Of a DNA stretch of 64,000 nucleotides, positions 35,445-47,998 are shown in pieces. The notes under the pieces were generated by a model. The model was not told the DNA's origin. It searched no databases and saw nothing but the letters and a program-made list of their open reading frames with translations. Source of the stretch: Alistipes sp. CHKCI003 (GTDB lineage: Bacteria; Bacteroidota; Bacteroidia; Bacteroidales; Rikenellaceae). A program made the translations under genes and the position numbers. The DNA lies in the NCBI RefSeq assembly GCF_900021155.1, contig NZ_FCNT01000052.1:62001-126000 (forward strand), read 5' to 3'. Position 1 is the first letter of the stretch; each line of letters begins with the position of its first letter.

Positions 35445-38400
35445 ATGCGGGGCTTTCTGGAGGAGGTGGCGGCCGATCTCTACGGCCGCTTCGGTCGGGG
35501 AGTATCCGAACTGACGGTGCTCTTTCCGTCGCGGCGGGCACGCCTCTTTTTCACCGATGCGCTCTCCCGCATCGCTGCGGAGCCGCTCTGGCAGCCCCGC
35601 TGGCAGACGGTCGACGAGCTGACGACCGAAATTTCGGGCCTGCGCTCCGGCGACCGCATCCGCCTCATCACCGAGCTCTACCGGATCTATTCCGAGTTCC
35701 ACACCGAGCCCTTCGACCGTTTCTATGCGTGGGGCGATCTGCTGCTCAACGACTTCGATACGATCGACAAATACATGATCGACGCCGGCCGGCTGTTCCG
35801 CAACATCTCCGACCTCAAGGAACTGGAGGCCGACGTCTCCTACCTTACCCCCGCCCAGCTCGGCATTCTGCGTTCGTTTTGGGCGAGTCTGGCGGGCGAG
35901 GGCGATCTTTCGGAGGAGAAGCGCCGTTTTCTGGCGGTTTGGCGGACGCTCGCGGAGGTCTACCGCCGCTACAAGGCCCGGCTCGCCGAACTCGGCATCG
36001 CCTATACGGGCATGATCCAGCGCGAGGCGGCCGAGCGGATCGCAGCGGGCCGCGCCGCACTCCCCGGGGGCGGCGGCCGCTATGTCGTGGCGGGATTCAA
36101 CGCCCTCTCCGAGTGCGAAAAGCGGTTGTTCGGATTTCTTGCGACGCGGGCCGAGACCGATTTCTATTGGGATTACGACGACTACTACGTCTCCGACCTG
36201 CGGCAGGAGGCGGGCCTTTTCGTGCGTGAGAATCTGCGGCGTTTTCCGCCCCGCAGCGATCTGTCGCACGACTGCATGCGCCGCCCGAAGCGGATCGAGG
36301 CCGTGGCCGCTTCGTCCGACGCCGTGCAGTGCAAATACGCGGCCCGCATCCTCCGCGAGCTGGCCGCGCAGAACGGCGGCCGCCCGCTGGGCAAGGAGAC
36401 GGCCGTCGTGCTCACCGACGAAAACCTGCTGATGCCGCTGCTCTATGCGCTTCCGCCCGAGGCGGGCGAGGCGAACGTAACGATGGGCTACCCCCTGCGG
36501 CAGACGTTGGCCTCGACTTTCGTCGAGCGGTTGCTCGACTTGCAGCGCCACCGCCGGACGAAAGGAGGCCGGACGCACTTCTACCATGCGGATGTTACGG
36601 GCCTGCTGTCTCACCCCTACGTCGCCGCCTCCGCTCCGGATGCGGTCGCTGCGCTGCAGGCGGAGATCGTCGAGCACCGCCGGCTCACCGTGGAGGCCGG
36701 GAGCCTCGGCCGCGGCGAACTGCTGCGGCTCGTCTTCTCGGCCGCCGACGGGTGGCGCGGAATGTCGCGCTATCTGTCCGGGGTGTTGTCGGCCGCCGCA
36801 CGCCTGCGCTACGAGGGCGACGACGCCCGCCGCCGCGTGGAGTTCCTCGCGGTCATCGCCGAGCACGTCGCCAAGATCGGCAACTCGCTCGAAGCGTGCG
36901 GGATGGATATCCCCGACGAGGTCTATGTCTCGCTCGTGCGCCGCACGCTCCGCCAGCTCCGCATCCCCTTCGAGGGCGAGCCGCTCGAAGGGTTGCAGGT
37001 GATGGGTATTCTGGAGACCCGCAACCTCGATTTCGAACACGTCATCATCCTCTCGATGAACGACGACAACTTCCCGGGCAACCTGCTGACGCAATCCTCG
37101 TTCATCCCCTACAACCTGCGCATGGCCTACGGACTGCCTACGCCCGAACACCACGAGGGGGTCTATGCCTACTATTTCTACCGTCTGCTCCAGCGGGCCG
37201 GCGACGTGCGGATGATCTACTGCTCGCGTGCCGACGACAAGTCGACGGGCGAGCCGAGCCGCTATATCTGTCAGCTCGATTACGAGAGCGGTTTCCCGCT
37301 CCGCAAGCTGGAGGTCGGGGTCGATGTGAACCTCGCGCCCGCCGAGCCGATCGAGATCCCGAAGGATGCCGCCGTGATGCGGCATCTCGAACGATTTCTG
37401 GTCGGGCGGGCGGGGATGCGCTCGGAGGATGGCGCGCCGGTCGCATCGGCGGGTGCTGCTATTGACGGACCCGACGCTTCGCCGGAGCCGGCCGCGGAGG
37501 AGGGCGCCGTGCGTGATTCTCGGCCCGGCAGCTTCTCGGGAGGTGCTTCCGTGCAGCGGGAGGCGGGGGCCGGAACTTCTGCCGGATACGTGCCGGCGCT
37601 CTCGCCGACCGCCTTTTCGCGTTACGTAACCTGTCCGCTGAAGTTTTATTTCTACTCCGTGGCGCGCATCAAACCCGAGGAGGAGCTGACCGAAGAGGTG
37701 GATAATCCGCTTTTCGGCACGATCCTGCACGATGCGGCCCAGCAGCTCTACGAGCGGGTGCGGGGCGAACAGCATCCCGCCGGGACGCTGCGGGCGATGG
37801 TCGGGGCGGGCGAGGTGGAGCGTGCCGTGTGCAGTTCGATCGATCGCAACTGCCTGCACGACGCCGAGGCGACCGAGGCGGACTATACGGGCAATCTGCT
37901 GATCGTGAAGGATATTATTGCGAAATACCTGCGCGGAGGCGTTGTCCGTTACGATGCGGCGCACGATGCGTTCGCCGTGCGCGGACTGGAGGAGGAGGTC
38001 GCCTACGAGTTTCCGTTCGAAGCGGCGGGCGGGACGCTGATCCTGCGTTTCGCAGGCCGTGCCGACCGCATCGACTCGCTCGACGACGGGGCGCTGCGCG
38101 TGGTGGACTACAAGACCGGAACGCCTCATCTCGACTTCGACGGCGTGGAGGCCCTGTTTCGCGGCAAGGGCCGGCAGCGTCTTCCGAATATTCTGCAAAC
38201 GATGCTCTATGCGATGATGCTCCGCCGCACGGAGGGGCGCGACGTGGAGCCGGCGCTCTACTATGTGCGCGAGATGCACCGCGAGGAGTACGATCCCCGG
38301 CCCGTGGACCGCACGGGAGGCGTCGGGGCTCGCTATGCGTCGTTCGGCGCCGCATTCGAGGAGGAGGTGCGGCGCACGCTGGCCGAACTCTACGATCCGA

Positions 38401-38474
38401 CGGTTCCGTTCCGCCAGTGTGAGGATGCGGACTCCTGCCGCTACTGCGATTTCCGGGAGATATGCCGACGGTAA
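35445..38474 (+). CDS. addB: AddB-type nuclease, PD-(D/E)xK family with Fe-S cysteines
   Basis: A 1009-residue protein, the inactivated-helicase/nuclease partner of AddA. N-terminal VLFPSRRARLFFTDALSR; central YRSLP-like region replaced by EVTMGYPLRQTLASTFVERLL and GLQVMGILETRNLDFEHVIIL; C-terminal nuclease with the LRVVDYKTGTPH motif. Four cysteines expected to bind a [4Fe-4S] cluster: TCPLKFYFY before, and DSCRYCDFREIC at the end of the protein. The start at 35445 (MRGFLEEVAA) begins 7 bp after the GIN-domain gene; the upstream frame into that gene is antisense-like filler. Confidence 0.9.
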   Translation: MRGFLEEVAADLYGRFGRGVSELTVLFPSRRARLFFTDALSRIAAEPLWQPRWQTVDELTTEISGLRSGDRIRLITELYRIYSEFHTEPFDRFYAWGDLLLNDFDTIDKYMIDAGRLFRNISDLKELEADVSYLTPAQLGILRSFWASLAGEGDLSEEKRRFLAVWRTLAEVYRRYKARLAELGIAYTGMIQREAAERIAAGRAALPGGGGRYVVAGFNALSECEKRLFGFLATRAETDFYWDYDDYYVSDLRQEAGLFVRENLRRFPPRSDLSHDCMRRPKRIEAVAASSDAVQCKYAARILRELAAQNGGRPLGKETAVVLTDENLLMPLLYALPPEAGEANVTMGYPLRQTLASTFVERLLDLQRHRRTKGGRTHFYHADVTGLLSHPYVAASAPDAVAALQAEIVEHRRLTVEAGSLGRGELLRLVFSAADGWRGMSRYLSGVLSAAARLRYEGDDARRRVEFLAVIAEHVAKIGNSLEACGMDIPDEVYVSLVRRTLRQLRIPFEGEPLEGLQVMGILETRNLDFEHVIILSMNDDNFPGNLLTQSSFIPYNLRMAYGLPTPEHHEGVYAYYFYRLLQRAGDVRMIYCSRADDKSTGEPSRYICQLDYESGFPLRKLEVGVDVNLAPAEPIEIPKDAAVMRHLERFLVGRAGMRSEDGAPVASAGAAIDGPDASPEPAAEEGAVRDSRPGSFSGGASVQREAGAGTSAGYVPALSPTAFSRYVTCPLKFYFYSVARIKPEEELTEEVDNPLFGTILHDAAQQLYERVRGEQHPAGTLRAMVGAGEVERAVCSSIDRNCLHDAEATEADYTGNLLIVKDIIAKYLRGGVVRYDAAHDAFAVRGLEEEVAYEFPFEAAGGTLILRFAGRADRIDSLDDGALRVVDYKTGTPHLDFDGVEALFRGKGRQRLPNILQTMLYAMMLRRTEGRDVEPALYYVREMHREEYDPRPVDRTGGVGARYASFGAAFEEEVRRTLAELYDPTVPFRQCEDADSCRYCDFREICRR

Positions 38475-40105
38475 TGGGCGTGCGGGATGCGGTCCCGTTT
38501 GCGGTTCGGAGCGTCGTCGCAACCGGATAGCCGGTGCGTACTCCCGGTTTTTCCCGCGATTTTCCATGCTTTGGGATGGAGGGGGCCGAAGTCAGGCAGA
38601 GGGTTGGGATAGAAGGATCGCTTGTTTGTCAGTAAGCTGCGGCATGGTTCCCCTGATTCGGGGAATTGCGGACGATAGGCGATTCCGTTCGAACGTGATT
38701 CGGGCATGAGACCCTGCCCGAACGGGGAGGCTCGGACCGAAAATGCGACAACGGTCGAAAGAGGCTTTGAAGGAGTTTCGGAAATAGCCTGCAATCCGTC
38801 TGGGAATCCCGAATCTTCAGCACGACGGAAATCCGTCATACTCCGTTCGAACCGCGTCCGGTGCGGGGGTGTCCGCCGAGCTTCCGCCGCTGCTCGGGAG
38901 CCGTTCGAATCCCTCTGGGGCAGCCGCGATTCCGGCCGGACGATCGGGAGCGTCGGAGCCTTTCGGATTTTAGACGTGCATTGAGCCGGCTGTTTCCGAA
39001 TAGCCGTAAAACGGAGCGTTCGTACATCGAGGGCCGTTTTAGGCCGTTTGCAGCGGGATTCGCAAAGTGGATGCGCAGGAGGCGCAAGGAAGGGAGCCGC
39101 AGGGGGGGGATCGGAGGCTCGGACCGAAAATCGACGGATGCGCAGGGCGGGGCACTGCCGCGGCGGGACATCCAATATCATTATTTTCTCGGTAATTTCC
39201 TCCTTTCCCGGGTACGTGCAGTCGGGGACGCCGTGTTTGCATGAACGGTCGAACGGCGGCGGTATCCGTGAGCGTCATCCCCGTTTTTCGCTTTGTCTTT
39301 TGTCGCTTTGCGCTTCCCGTCTCGTCTTTATGCTTTGTCCTTTCTTGCTCTGTTCCCTCGGCCGGGTGCTCTCTGCCTTGTTTTTCCGCTTGGTCCCTCC
39401 TCGCTCTTTGCCGCCCGTTTCGTGCTCCCGGCCTCGGCCCGGTCGTTCCTTTTGCCGATCCGGGGCCTGCGGTCGGGCGGAAACAGGCCGGGGTATGACC
39501 GGGTGCTTCGTGTATAACGGTTGCGATCCGGGAGTTGCGGTTTTTCGGGAAGAGCCGTCTGTTTGCGGCAGCGGTTCGCGGAACGGGCGGTCCGTTGCGT
39601 CGGTTCGGCTGAAAACGGCGCAGTTTCGAGGCGCGGAGCGCAGCTCCGTACATATCCGGCCGCGGTTCGGCTGCGAGCCCTGCGTGCTTTGTCCGCCGTG
39701 CTGCACGCTGTTCGGGTGAAGGGCTCTTGTGCCCGTATTCCGACACGGCCTTTTCCCGATCTTCGCATGAATGCACGCTGACGAATGCCTGCGTCTTGTC
39801 GCGCTTGTGCGGGGACGGGCGGCTTATCGTATTGATTGCCGTGCATGGCGCTTGTCGAAACGGGACGAAGGGATGCGGACCGGGGAGGCGGGACGTTGCG
39901 GTGCGTGCGCAGAATGCCTGACCGCACGGGACGCTGCGTCCGGCCGTCGTTTCCGGAGCGAATCTCTTCCGCTTGCGTCGCCGGTGTTCGGCTGCCGTGC
40001 ATGCGGTTGGCGGGTCGGAACGAGAGCCCGGAGAGCCGCTGCCCGGACGGGACGTTTCGGACGTAGACGCCGTATTTTCGGGAGGGGACAGGCGGCCTGA
40101 GGGCC
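38475..40105. other. long non-coding stretch
   Basis: About 1.6 kb with no supported gene on either strand. Frames found here are short, Arg/Ser/Ala-rich and promoterless. A G8 tract lies at about 39102-39109. Loose repeated words (for example GCTCGGACCGAAAAT at about 38730 and 39118) suggest internal duplication. Confidence 0.4.
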
Positions 40106-41104
40106 TCAGAATTTCACGGCGATGCAGGGCGCACCGCTTCTGCGGGCGGCTTCGAGCCCCACGGCCGAGTCTTCGAAAATCAGCGTCTCGTGCGGTGCGG
40201 CCCCTTCGGCGGCCATAGCCCGCAGAAAGGAGTCGGGCGCGGGTTTGCTGCGGGCGACGTCTTCGCCCGTGAGCATGCCGTCGATGCCGCCGGCGATTCC
40301 CAGATGACGCATGGCATTCCGGATGTTGTCGCGGCTGCCCGTCGAGACGATCCACACTCGTCCGCCTGCGGCGCGGAACGCCTGCGCGAACGCCCACAGC
40401 GGACGGTTGAGCCGCAGCGTGTCGAAACAGGAGGGGTAAAGCGCGATTTTGCGCAGCCGCAGCCGTTCGCGCACAGCGGGATCGCCGAACCCGATCCGTT
40501 CCAGAAATTCGCGGCTCCGCATCCCGAAGTAGGTGCTCAGATAGGCTTCGCGCGTCAGTTCGATGCCCGCCTCGGCCAGCGTGCGGGCATAGGCGCGGTA
40601 GTTGGCCTCGCGCGTGTCGGCCAGCGTACCGTCGAAGTCGAGCAGCACGAGGCGCAGCCGTTGCATGTCTGCCCGGTCGAGCGGAATCGCGTGCGAGACG
40701 CTGCCGTCGGGAAGTATGAAAAGCGGCCCCTCCTCCGCCGGGCGGCGGATCGCACCGACCGACGGGGCCGATGCCGCCGCCGGAACCGCCGCATCCGGAG
40801 CAGCGCCGGCCCTCGTTGTCCGAAGCCCGTTTTCGCCCGGGGGGCCGGACGCATCGTCCGGACCCGTTGCGCGTAACGGGCCTTTCGCCGCATCCGAAAG
40901 AGCCGGGGCGTGTCCCGTACTTCCGGCCGGCGCTTGCGTGTCGCCGGAAGCGGCGGTCGGGGAGGTGCCGGCAGCCGTGTTTTCCGCATGCGGTGCGCAG
41001 ATCCGGCCGGTCGTCTTCGCATGACGGGCAGCGGACGCATCGCTTCGGTTCGCACCGCCGCCCGCTTCGTCTGCCGCGAAGGCTCTGTTTCGGTCTTTGC
41101 GCAT
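40106..41104 (-). CDS. HAD-family phosphatase with long disordered N-terminus
   Basis: A 332-residue protein. Residues 1-145 are low-complexity, Ala/Gly/Pro/Thr-rich; the HAD domain begins near residue 146: LDFDGTLAD (motif I), WIVSTGSRDN (motif II), KPAPDSFLRAM (motif III Lys) and LIFEDSAVGLEAA (motif IV), giving a beta-phosphoglucomutase/phosphoglycolate-phosphatase-like protein. The cap region has YRAYARTLAEAGIEL. It starts 7 bp after the upstream M23 gene, which supports the full-length start; an internal ATG at 40669 would give the bare domain. Substrate unknown. Confidence 0.8.
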   Translation of the reverse strand: MRKDRNRAFAADEAGGGANRSDASAARHAKTTGRICAPHAENTAAGTSPTAASGDTQAPAGSTGHAPALSDAAKGPLRATGPDDASGPPGENGLRTTRAGAAPDAAVPAAASAPSVGAIRRPAEEGPLFILPDGSVSHAIPLDRADMQRLRLVLLDFDGTLADTREANYRAYARTLAEAGIELTREAYLSTYFGMRSREFLERIGFGDPAVRERLRLRKIALYPSCFDTLRLNRPLWAFAQAFRAAGGRVWIVSTGSRDNIRNAMRHLGIAGGIDGMLTGEDVARSKPAPDSFLRAMAAEGAAPHETLIFEDSAVGLEAARRSGAPCIAVKF

Positions 41105-41111
41105 GGTCGGA

Positions 41112-42062
41112 TCAGTCGAACGACTGCATCCCCGACTGCGCGATGCGGATCATGCGCTGGTAGTCGGCGGGCGACAGTTCCATGAAGAAGTAGTGGATCG
41201 GATCGACCCGCATCCCGTTGTGGCGCACCTCGTAGTGGAGGTGCGGCGCGAGCGAGAGACCCGTGTTGCCCGAGAGGGCGATGATGTCGCCCCGCCGCAC
41301 GCGCTGTCCGCGCACGACATTGACTTTGCTCAGGTGGGCGTAGGTCGTCTCGTAGCCGTTGCCGTGGTCGATCACCACGGTGCGGCCCGACGTCGAGTTG
41401 CGCTGCGCCACGTCCTTCACCACGCCGTCGGCCGTGGCGAAGACGCGCGACCCTTCGGGCAGGGTGTAGTCCACCCCCTGATGCGGCTGGAGGGTCTTGT
41501 AGAAGGGGTGGATGCGCATGCCGTAGGAGGCCGTGAGCAGCGTCAGCTGTTTGTTGATGACGGGCTGGATCGAGGGGATGTTGTTGCGGGCGTCGCCCGC
41601 CGAGTCGACGGCCGCCTGCAGCGTGAGGTAGGTGCCGTTCAGTGCGGCCAGACGCCCTTCGGCCGCCGAAAGCCGGTCGCGGAACTCGCTGCGGAGCTTC
41701 CGGAAGGGTTTGCCGAGCATCTCTTCGTAGCGCTCCGAGCGTTTGCGCTCGTACTCCGAGTCGAAATCGTAGGGGTCGGATTCGAAGAGGGTGCGGAAGA
41801 CGCTGCGGTCGCGTTCCACGACATTGGCGAGCACCGTTTGCAGGGAGTCGTAACGCGCCGTGAGCGTTTCGTATTCGCTGCGCAGACGGTCGGTCGAGTG
41901 GCGGAGCTTGTACTCCACGGGCGTGTCGAAGAAGAGCGAGAAGGCGATGTAGTAGAGCACCGCGGCGCCCGTCCAGACGAAGGCGCCCACCGTCGTGCGG
42001 ACGACGATCTGCTTGCGCCGGCGTTTGCGGCGGAGCCGCTCCAAGTCCTTTTTTCCTGCCAT
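41112..42062 (-). CDS. M23 family metallopeptidase (membrane-anchored)
   Basis: A 316-residue LytM/M23 peptidase that cleaves peptidoglycan crosslinks. One membrane helix near residues 20-45 (VVRTTVGAFVWTGAAVLYYIAF), a coiled-coil-like middle, and the catalytic domain with HQGVDYTLPEGSRVFA (HxxxD) and APHLHYEVRHNG (HxH), the zinc ligands. It forms a pair with the paralogous M23 gene just upstream (7 bp) and a HAD gene downstream. Likely cell division or wall-remodelling role. Confidence 0.92.
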   Translation of the reverse strand: MAGKKDLERLRRKRRRKQIVVRTTVGAFVWTGAAVLYYIAFSLFFDTPVEYKLRHSTDRLRSEYETLTARYDSLQTVLANVVERDRSVFRTLFESDPYDFDSEYERKRSERYEEMLGKPFRKLRSEFRDRLSAAEGRLAALNGTYLTLQAAVDSAGDARNNIPSIQPVINKQLTLLTASYGMRIHPFYKTLQPHQGVDYTLPEGSRVFATADGVVKDVAQRNSTSGRTVVIDHGNGYETTYAHLSKVNVVRGQRVRRGDIIALSGNTGLSLAPHLHYEVRHNGMRVDPIHYFFMELSPADYQRMIRIAQSGMQSFD

Positions 42063-42069
42063 CGTGCGG

Positions 42070-43071
42070 TTACATTTCGAAGTTCGTGTCGCGCATCTCC
42101 TCCATCAGGCGGTCGTACTCTTCGGCCGTCATGTTGCGGTTGAAGTAGTTGACCGGGTTGACGGGCGTACCCTTGTGGATCACCTCGTAATGGAGGTGCG
42201 GAGCCGTCGAACGTCCCGTGCTGCCCGCTTCGCCGATCTTCTGGCCGCGCACCACGCGGTCGCCGACTTTGACCAGCACCTTGTTCAGGTGGGCGTAGCG
42301 GGTCTTGTAGCCGAATTCGTGGTCGAGCAGGATTTGACGGCCGAAGCCGCCGTTCTCGCCCGTGGCGGCGGCGATCTCCACCACGGCGTCGCCCGTAGCA
42401 TAGACGGGCGTTCCGCGGTCGCAGCCGAAATCCACGCCGTTGTGGGGCGCGATGCGGTGCAGGATGGGGTGCAGGCGCCGCGGGTTGAAAGCGCCGATGT
42501 GGTTGTTGTGGAGCTTCGAGCGGTCGATGGGCCAGATGGCCGGAATGGCCGCCGACATCCGCTCCTTGTTGAAGGCCAGCGCTTGCAATTCGTCGAACGA
42601 GACCGACTCGCGGTAGATGCCGCGGGCCAGCGCGTCGAGCTGTTTCCACGTTCCGATCATCAGCGGCGCATAGGTGTCGTCGGCCAGCGCGGCGTATTTC
42701 GAATCGGGATAGGAGTCGAAGCCTGCGCCGCCCGGCGGGTCGGCCGAGAAGAGCGAGCGGTAGACGTTCTCGTCGCGGTGGGCGATCTCCTCCACCTTGC
42801 TCTGCGCCGCACGGACGCGGTCCTGTAAAATACGGTATTTGAGGACCATGTCGCGGTTCGAACGGATGATGCGGTACATCTTGGGCGTATAGAAGAAATA
42901 GGAGAAGAGCACGTTGGCGACCGATACGAAGATGAAGCCCAGCAGGATCTTGCGCAGCAGGCGGTAGGTCTTCAGCCGGAACGAGACCTTCGCCACCTCC
43001 GTTACGACCTCCTGCGTCAGCGTTTGCGCTTCGTGCGTGAGCGCGTCGAATGTTCCCTCTTTTTGCGTCAT
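42070..43071 (-). CDS. M23 family metallopeptidase (membrane-anchored, paralogue)
   Basis: A 333-residue paralogue of the downstream M23 gene, with an N-terminal membrane helix (about residues 40-65, ILLGFIFVSVANVLFSYFFY), a coiled-coil-like region, and the catalytic domain HNGVDFGCDRGTPVYA and APHLHYEVIHKGTPVNPV with the zinc-ligand histidines and aspartate. Promoter elements lie at 43099-43130, divergent from alaS. First gene of a three-gene leftward unit. Confidence 0.92.
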   Translation of the reverse strand: MTQKEGTFDALTHEAQTLTQEVVTEVAKVSFRLKTYRLLRKILLGFIFVSVANVLFSYFFYTPKMYRIIRSNRDMVLKYRILQDRVRAAQSKVEEIAHRDENVYRSLFSADPPGGAGFDSYPDSKYAALADDTYAPLMIGTWKQLDALARGIYRESVSFDELQALAFNKERMSAAIPAIWPIDRSKLHNNHIGAFNPRRLHPILHRIAPHNGVDFGCDRGTPVYATGDAVVEIAAATGENGGFGRQILLDHEFGYKTRYAHLNKVLVKVGDRVVRGQKIGEAGSTGRSTAPHLHYEVIHKGTPVNPVNYFNRNMTAEEYDRLMEEMRDTNFEM

Positions 43072-43098
43072 TCCCTGAAATTTCTCCGGCTATGGATG

Positions 43099-43130
43099 CA
43101 AAATTAGCTTAAATTATGTAATTTTGCAAC
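43099..43130. promoter_or_regulatory. overlapping divergent promoters, M23 operon / alaS
   Basis: Minus strand: GTTG, 20-bp spacer, TAATTTTG (box at 43099-43106). Plus strand: TAATTTTG at 43119-43126, within the minus-strand -33/spacer region. The two directions share sequence, so they may compete for polymerase. Confidence 0.5.
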
Positions 43131-43169
43131 CCGTATCGGATAACGTTGGGAATAGATAAAACAGTATAC

Positions 43170-45791
<2,622 letters not shown>

Positions 45792-46191
45792 AACATGCGG
45801 TTTTCGGCCGGCAGGGGGCGATCGGGGGAGGCCGCCCGGAGACCGCCGCGGTGCGAAGGGTTCGAATCGGAATTATGTTCCTGTCCTTCGGCCGGCAGCG
45901 CCGGTTTTGCTGCGAAGCGGCGCTAAGCTCCCGTCGGGAGCGGAACGTGTCGGATTTCTTTCGGCCGTTTTCCGGCTGGGCGGAGCCCGGCTGCGTCGGG
46001 CTCCGCATCGGACTTTGCGAAGATGCCGTCGCAGCAGTTGCGACCCGGCGTAGACCGACCCCTGTGCCGTCGACTGCCGGCGGAGAGCGGGGAGGAGCCG
46101 CCAACCGGAGCCGCAGGCGGCGCGCATGACGGCCGGCCGGACTGTGCGACGACGGTGCAGAATGATATAAAGCTGAAAAATAGTTAAGGTT
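45792..46191. other. intergenic region after alaS with a hairpin
   Basis: About 400 bp. Contains an inverted repeat gcggagcccg / cgggctccgc at 45980-46006 (7-nt loop, no T-run) and a smaller ctcccgtcgggag hairpin near 45930. No gene. Confidence 0.45.
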
Positions 46192-47721
46192 ATGAGTGCA
46201 AACAAAGTATTGCTGATGATTCTCGACGGCTGGGGAGACGGCCGCCACGATCGTTCGGATGCGATCTATACGACGCATCCCGCCTATATCGAGGCCATGA
46301 CGGCCCGCTACCCCCATGCCGAACTGCGCACCGACGGCGAGAACGTCGGCCTGCCCGAGGGCCAGATGGGCAACTCGGAGGTGGGGCACCTCAATATCGG
46401 CGCGGGCCGCGTGGTCTATCAGGACCTCGTGAAGATCAACCGCGCGGCGAAGGACGGTTCGATCCGTCGGAACCCCGAGATCGTCGGCGCGTTCGAGTAT
46501 GCGAAGCAGCGGGGCGTGAACGTGCATTTCATGGGGCTCGTGTCGGACGGTGGCGTGCATTCGTCGCTCGACCACCTCTTCACGCTGTGCGACATCGCAG
46601 CCGGATACGGGATCGAAAACACCTTCGTCCACTGCTTCATGGACGGCCGCGACACCGACCCCCGCAGCGGCAAGGGGTTCATCGAGCGGCTGGAGAAGCA
46701 TCTGGCGGCGACGACCGGCCGGATCGCCACGGTCGTGGGCCGCTACTACGCCATGGACCGCGACAAGCGCTGGGAGCGCGTGAAGATCGCCTACGACGCA
46801 CTGGTCGGCGGCATCGGCGAGCATTCGTCGGACATGGCCGAAGCGGTCCAGAAATCCTACGACGAAGGGGTAACGGACGAGTTCATCAAACCCTATGTGC
46901 GCATCGACGAGAACGGACGGCCCGTCGGGCAGATCCGTCCGAACGACGTGGTGATCTTTTTCAACTACCGCAACGACCGTGCGAAGGAGCTGACGATCGC
47001 GCTCACGCAGAAGGACATGCCTGCCGAGGGGATGCACACGCTGCCGCTCTACTACTGCTGCATGACCCCCTACGATGCGACGTTCACGGGGCTGCACATC
47101 CTCTTCGACAAGGAGAACGTGCCCGATACCATCGGCGAGTGGGTCTCGAAACAGGGGCTTTCGCAGCTCCGCATCGCCGAGACCGAGAAATATGCCCACG
47201 TAACGTTCTTCCTCAACGGCGGGCGCGAGGAGAAATTCGCGGGCGAGGAGCGTATCCTCGTGCCGTCGCCCAAGGTGGCTACCTACGACTTGCAGCCCGA
47301 GATGAGCGCCTATGAGGTGAAGGACAAGCTCGTCGAAGCGCTCGGCGGTCGGAAGTTCGATTTCATCTGTCTGAACTTCGCCAACGGCGACATGGTGGGC
47401 CATACGGGCGTGTACGAAGCGATCCGGCAGGCCGTGAAGGCCGTGGACGCATGCGTGGCCGAGGTGGTCGAGGCGGCGAAACGCAACGGCTACGAGGTGG
47501 TGATGATCGCCGACCACGGCAATGCCGACAATGCGCTCAATCCGGACGGTACGCCCAATACGGCGCATTCGCTCAATCCGGTGCCCATCGTCGTGGTCTC
47601 GGATCGCGTGCGGAGCGTCCGCAACGGCATTCTGGCCGATGTGGCGCCCACGGTGCTGAAACTGATGGGGCTTCCGCAGCCTTCGGAGATGACGGGCCGG
47701 CCGCTCGTGGAGATGAAGTAG
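46192..47721 (+). CDS. gpmI: 2,3-bisphosphoglycerate-independent phosphoglycerate mutase
   Basis: A 509-residue alkaline-phosphatase-superfamily enzyme interconverting 3- and 2-phosphoglycerate with Mn2+. Metal and nucleophile motifs: [11 protein letters not shown] (Asp), [13 protein letters not shown] (catalytic Ser), [36 protein letters not shown] and [10 protein letters not shown]. Full length. A two-tier palindromic terminator follows 95 bp later. Confidence 0.97.
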   Translation: MSANKVLLMILDGWGDGRHDRSDAIYTTHPAYIEAMTARYPHAELRTDGENVGLPEGQMGNSEVGHLNIGAGRVVYQDLVKINRAAKDGSIRRNPEIVGAFEYAKQRGVNVHFMGLVSDGGVHSSLDHLFTLCDIAAGYGIENTFVHCFMDGRDTDPRSGKGFIERLEKHLAATTGRIATVVGRYYAMDRDKRWERVKIAYDALVGGIGEHSSDMAEAVQKSYDEGVTDEFIKPYVRIDENGRPVGQIRPNDVVIFFNYRNDRAKELTIALTQKDMPAEGMHTLPLYYCCMTPYDATFTGLHILFDKENVPDTIGEWVSKQGLSQLRIAETEKYAHVTFFLNGGREEKFAGEERILVPSPKVATYDLQPEMSAYEVKDKLVEALGGRKFDFICLNFANGDMVGHTGVYEAIRQAVKAVDACVAEVVEAAKRNGYEVVMIADHGNADNALNPDGTPNTAHSLNPVPIVVVSDRVRSVRNGILADVAPTVLKLMGLPQPSEMTGRPLVEMK

Positions 47722-47816
47722 CCGAATCGTTCGGGAGAGACGGCAGGAGGGATTGTCCGAACGGACTGTTCCGTCCGGCGGCGGAGCTGCCCGACCCGAA
47801 AGCCGTGCGAATCGGA

Positions 47817-47915
47817 AGAGGTCGTCCGACAAGTCTCCAATAATGAAAATCACCCCTGTCAGAGATTGTTCTGACGGGGGTGAATCGTAAGAATCGGACT
47901 TGTCGGACAACCTCT
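47817..47915 (+). terminator. two-tier palindrome after gpmI
   Basis: Outer 19-bp arms agaggtcgtccgacaagtc (47817-47835) and its complement (47897-47915), one mismatch, enclose inner arms tcacccctgtcaga / tctgacgggggtga (47850-47883). Same plan and similar sequence as 22307-22402. Confidence 0.7.
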
Positions 47916-47998
47916 TGTTTTGAGTTTGCCCGTCTTTCACGCTCCCCTCCCCGGTATCCGAGGTTTATCGACAACGACGGGCATCTTGCGCCGTCAGG

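Noticed and set aside
35406..38567. 1053-residue open frame on the - strand
   Set aside because: Antisense to addB; no recognisable domain.
38475..40105. Short frames of 60-220 residues
   Set aside because: No start signals, promoters or domain-like sequence.
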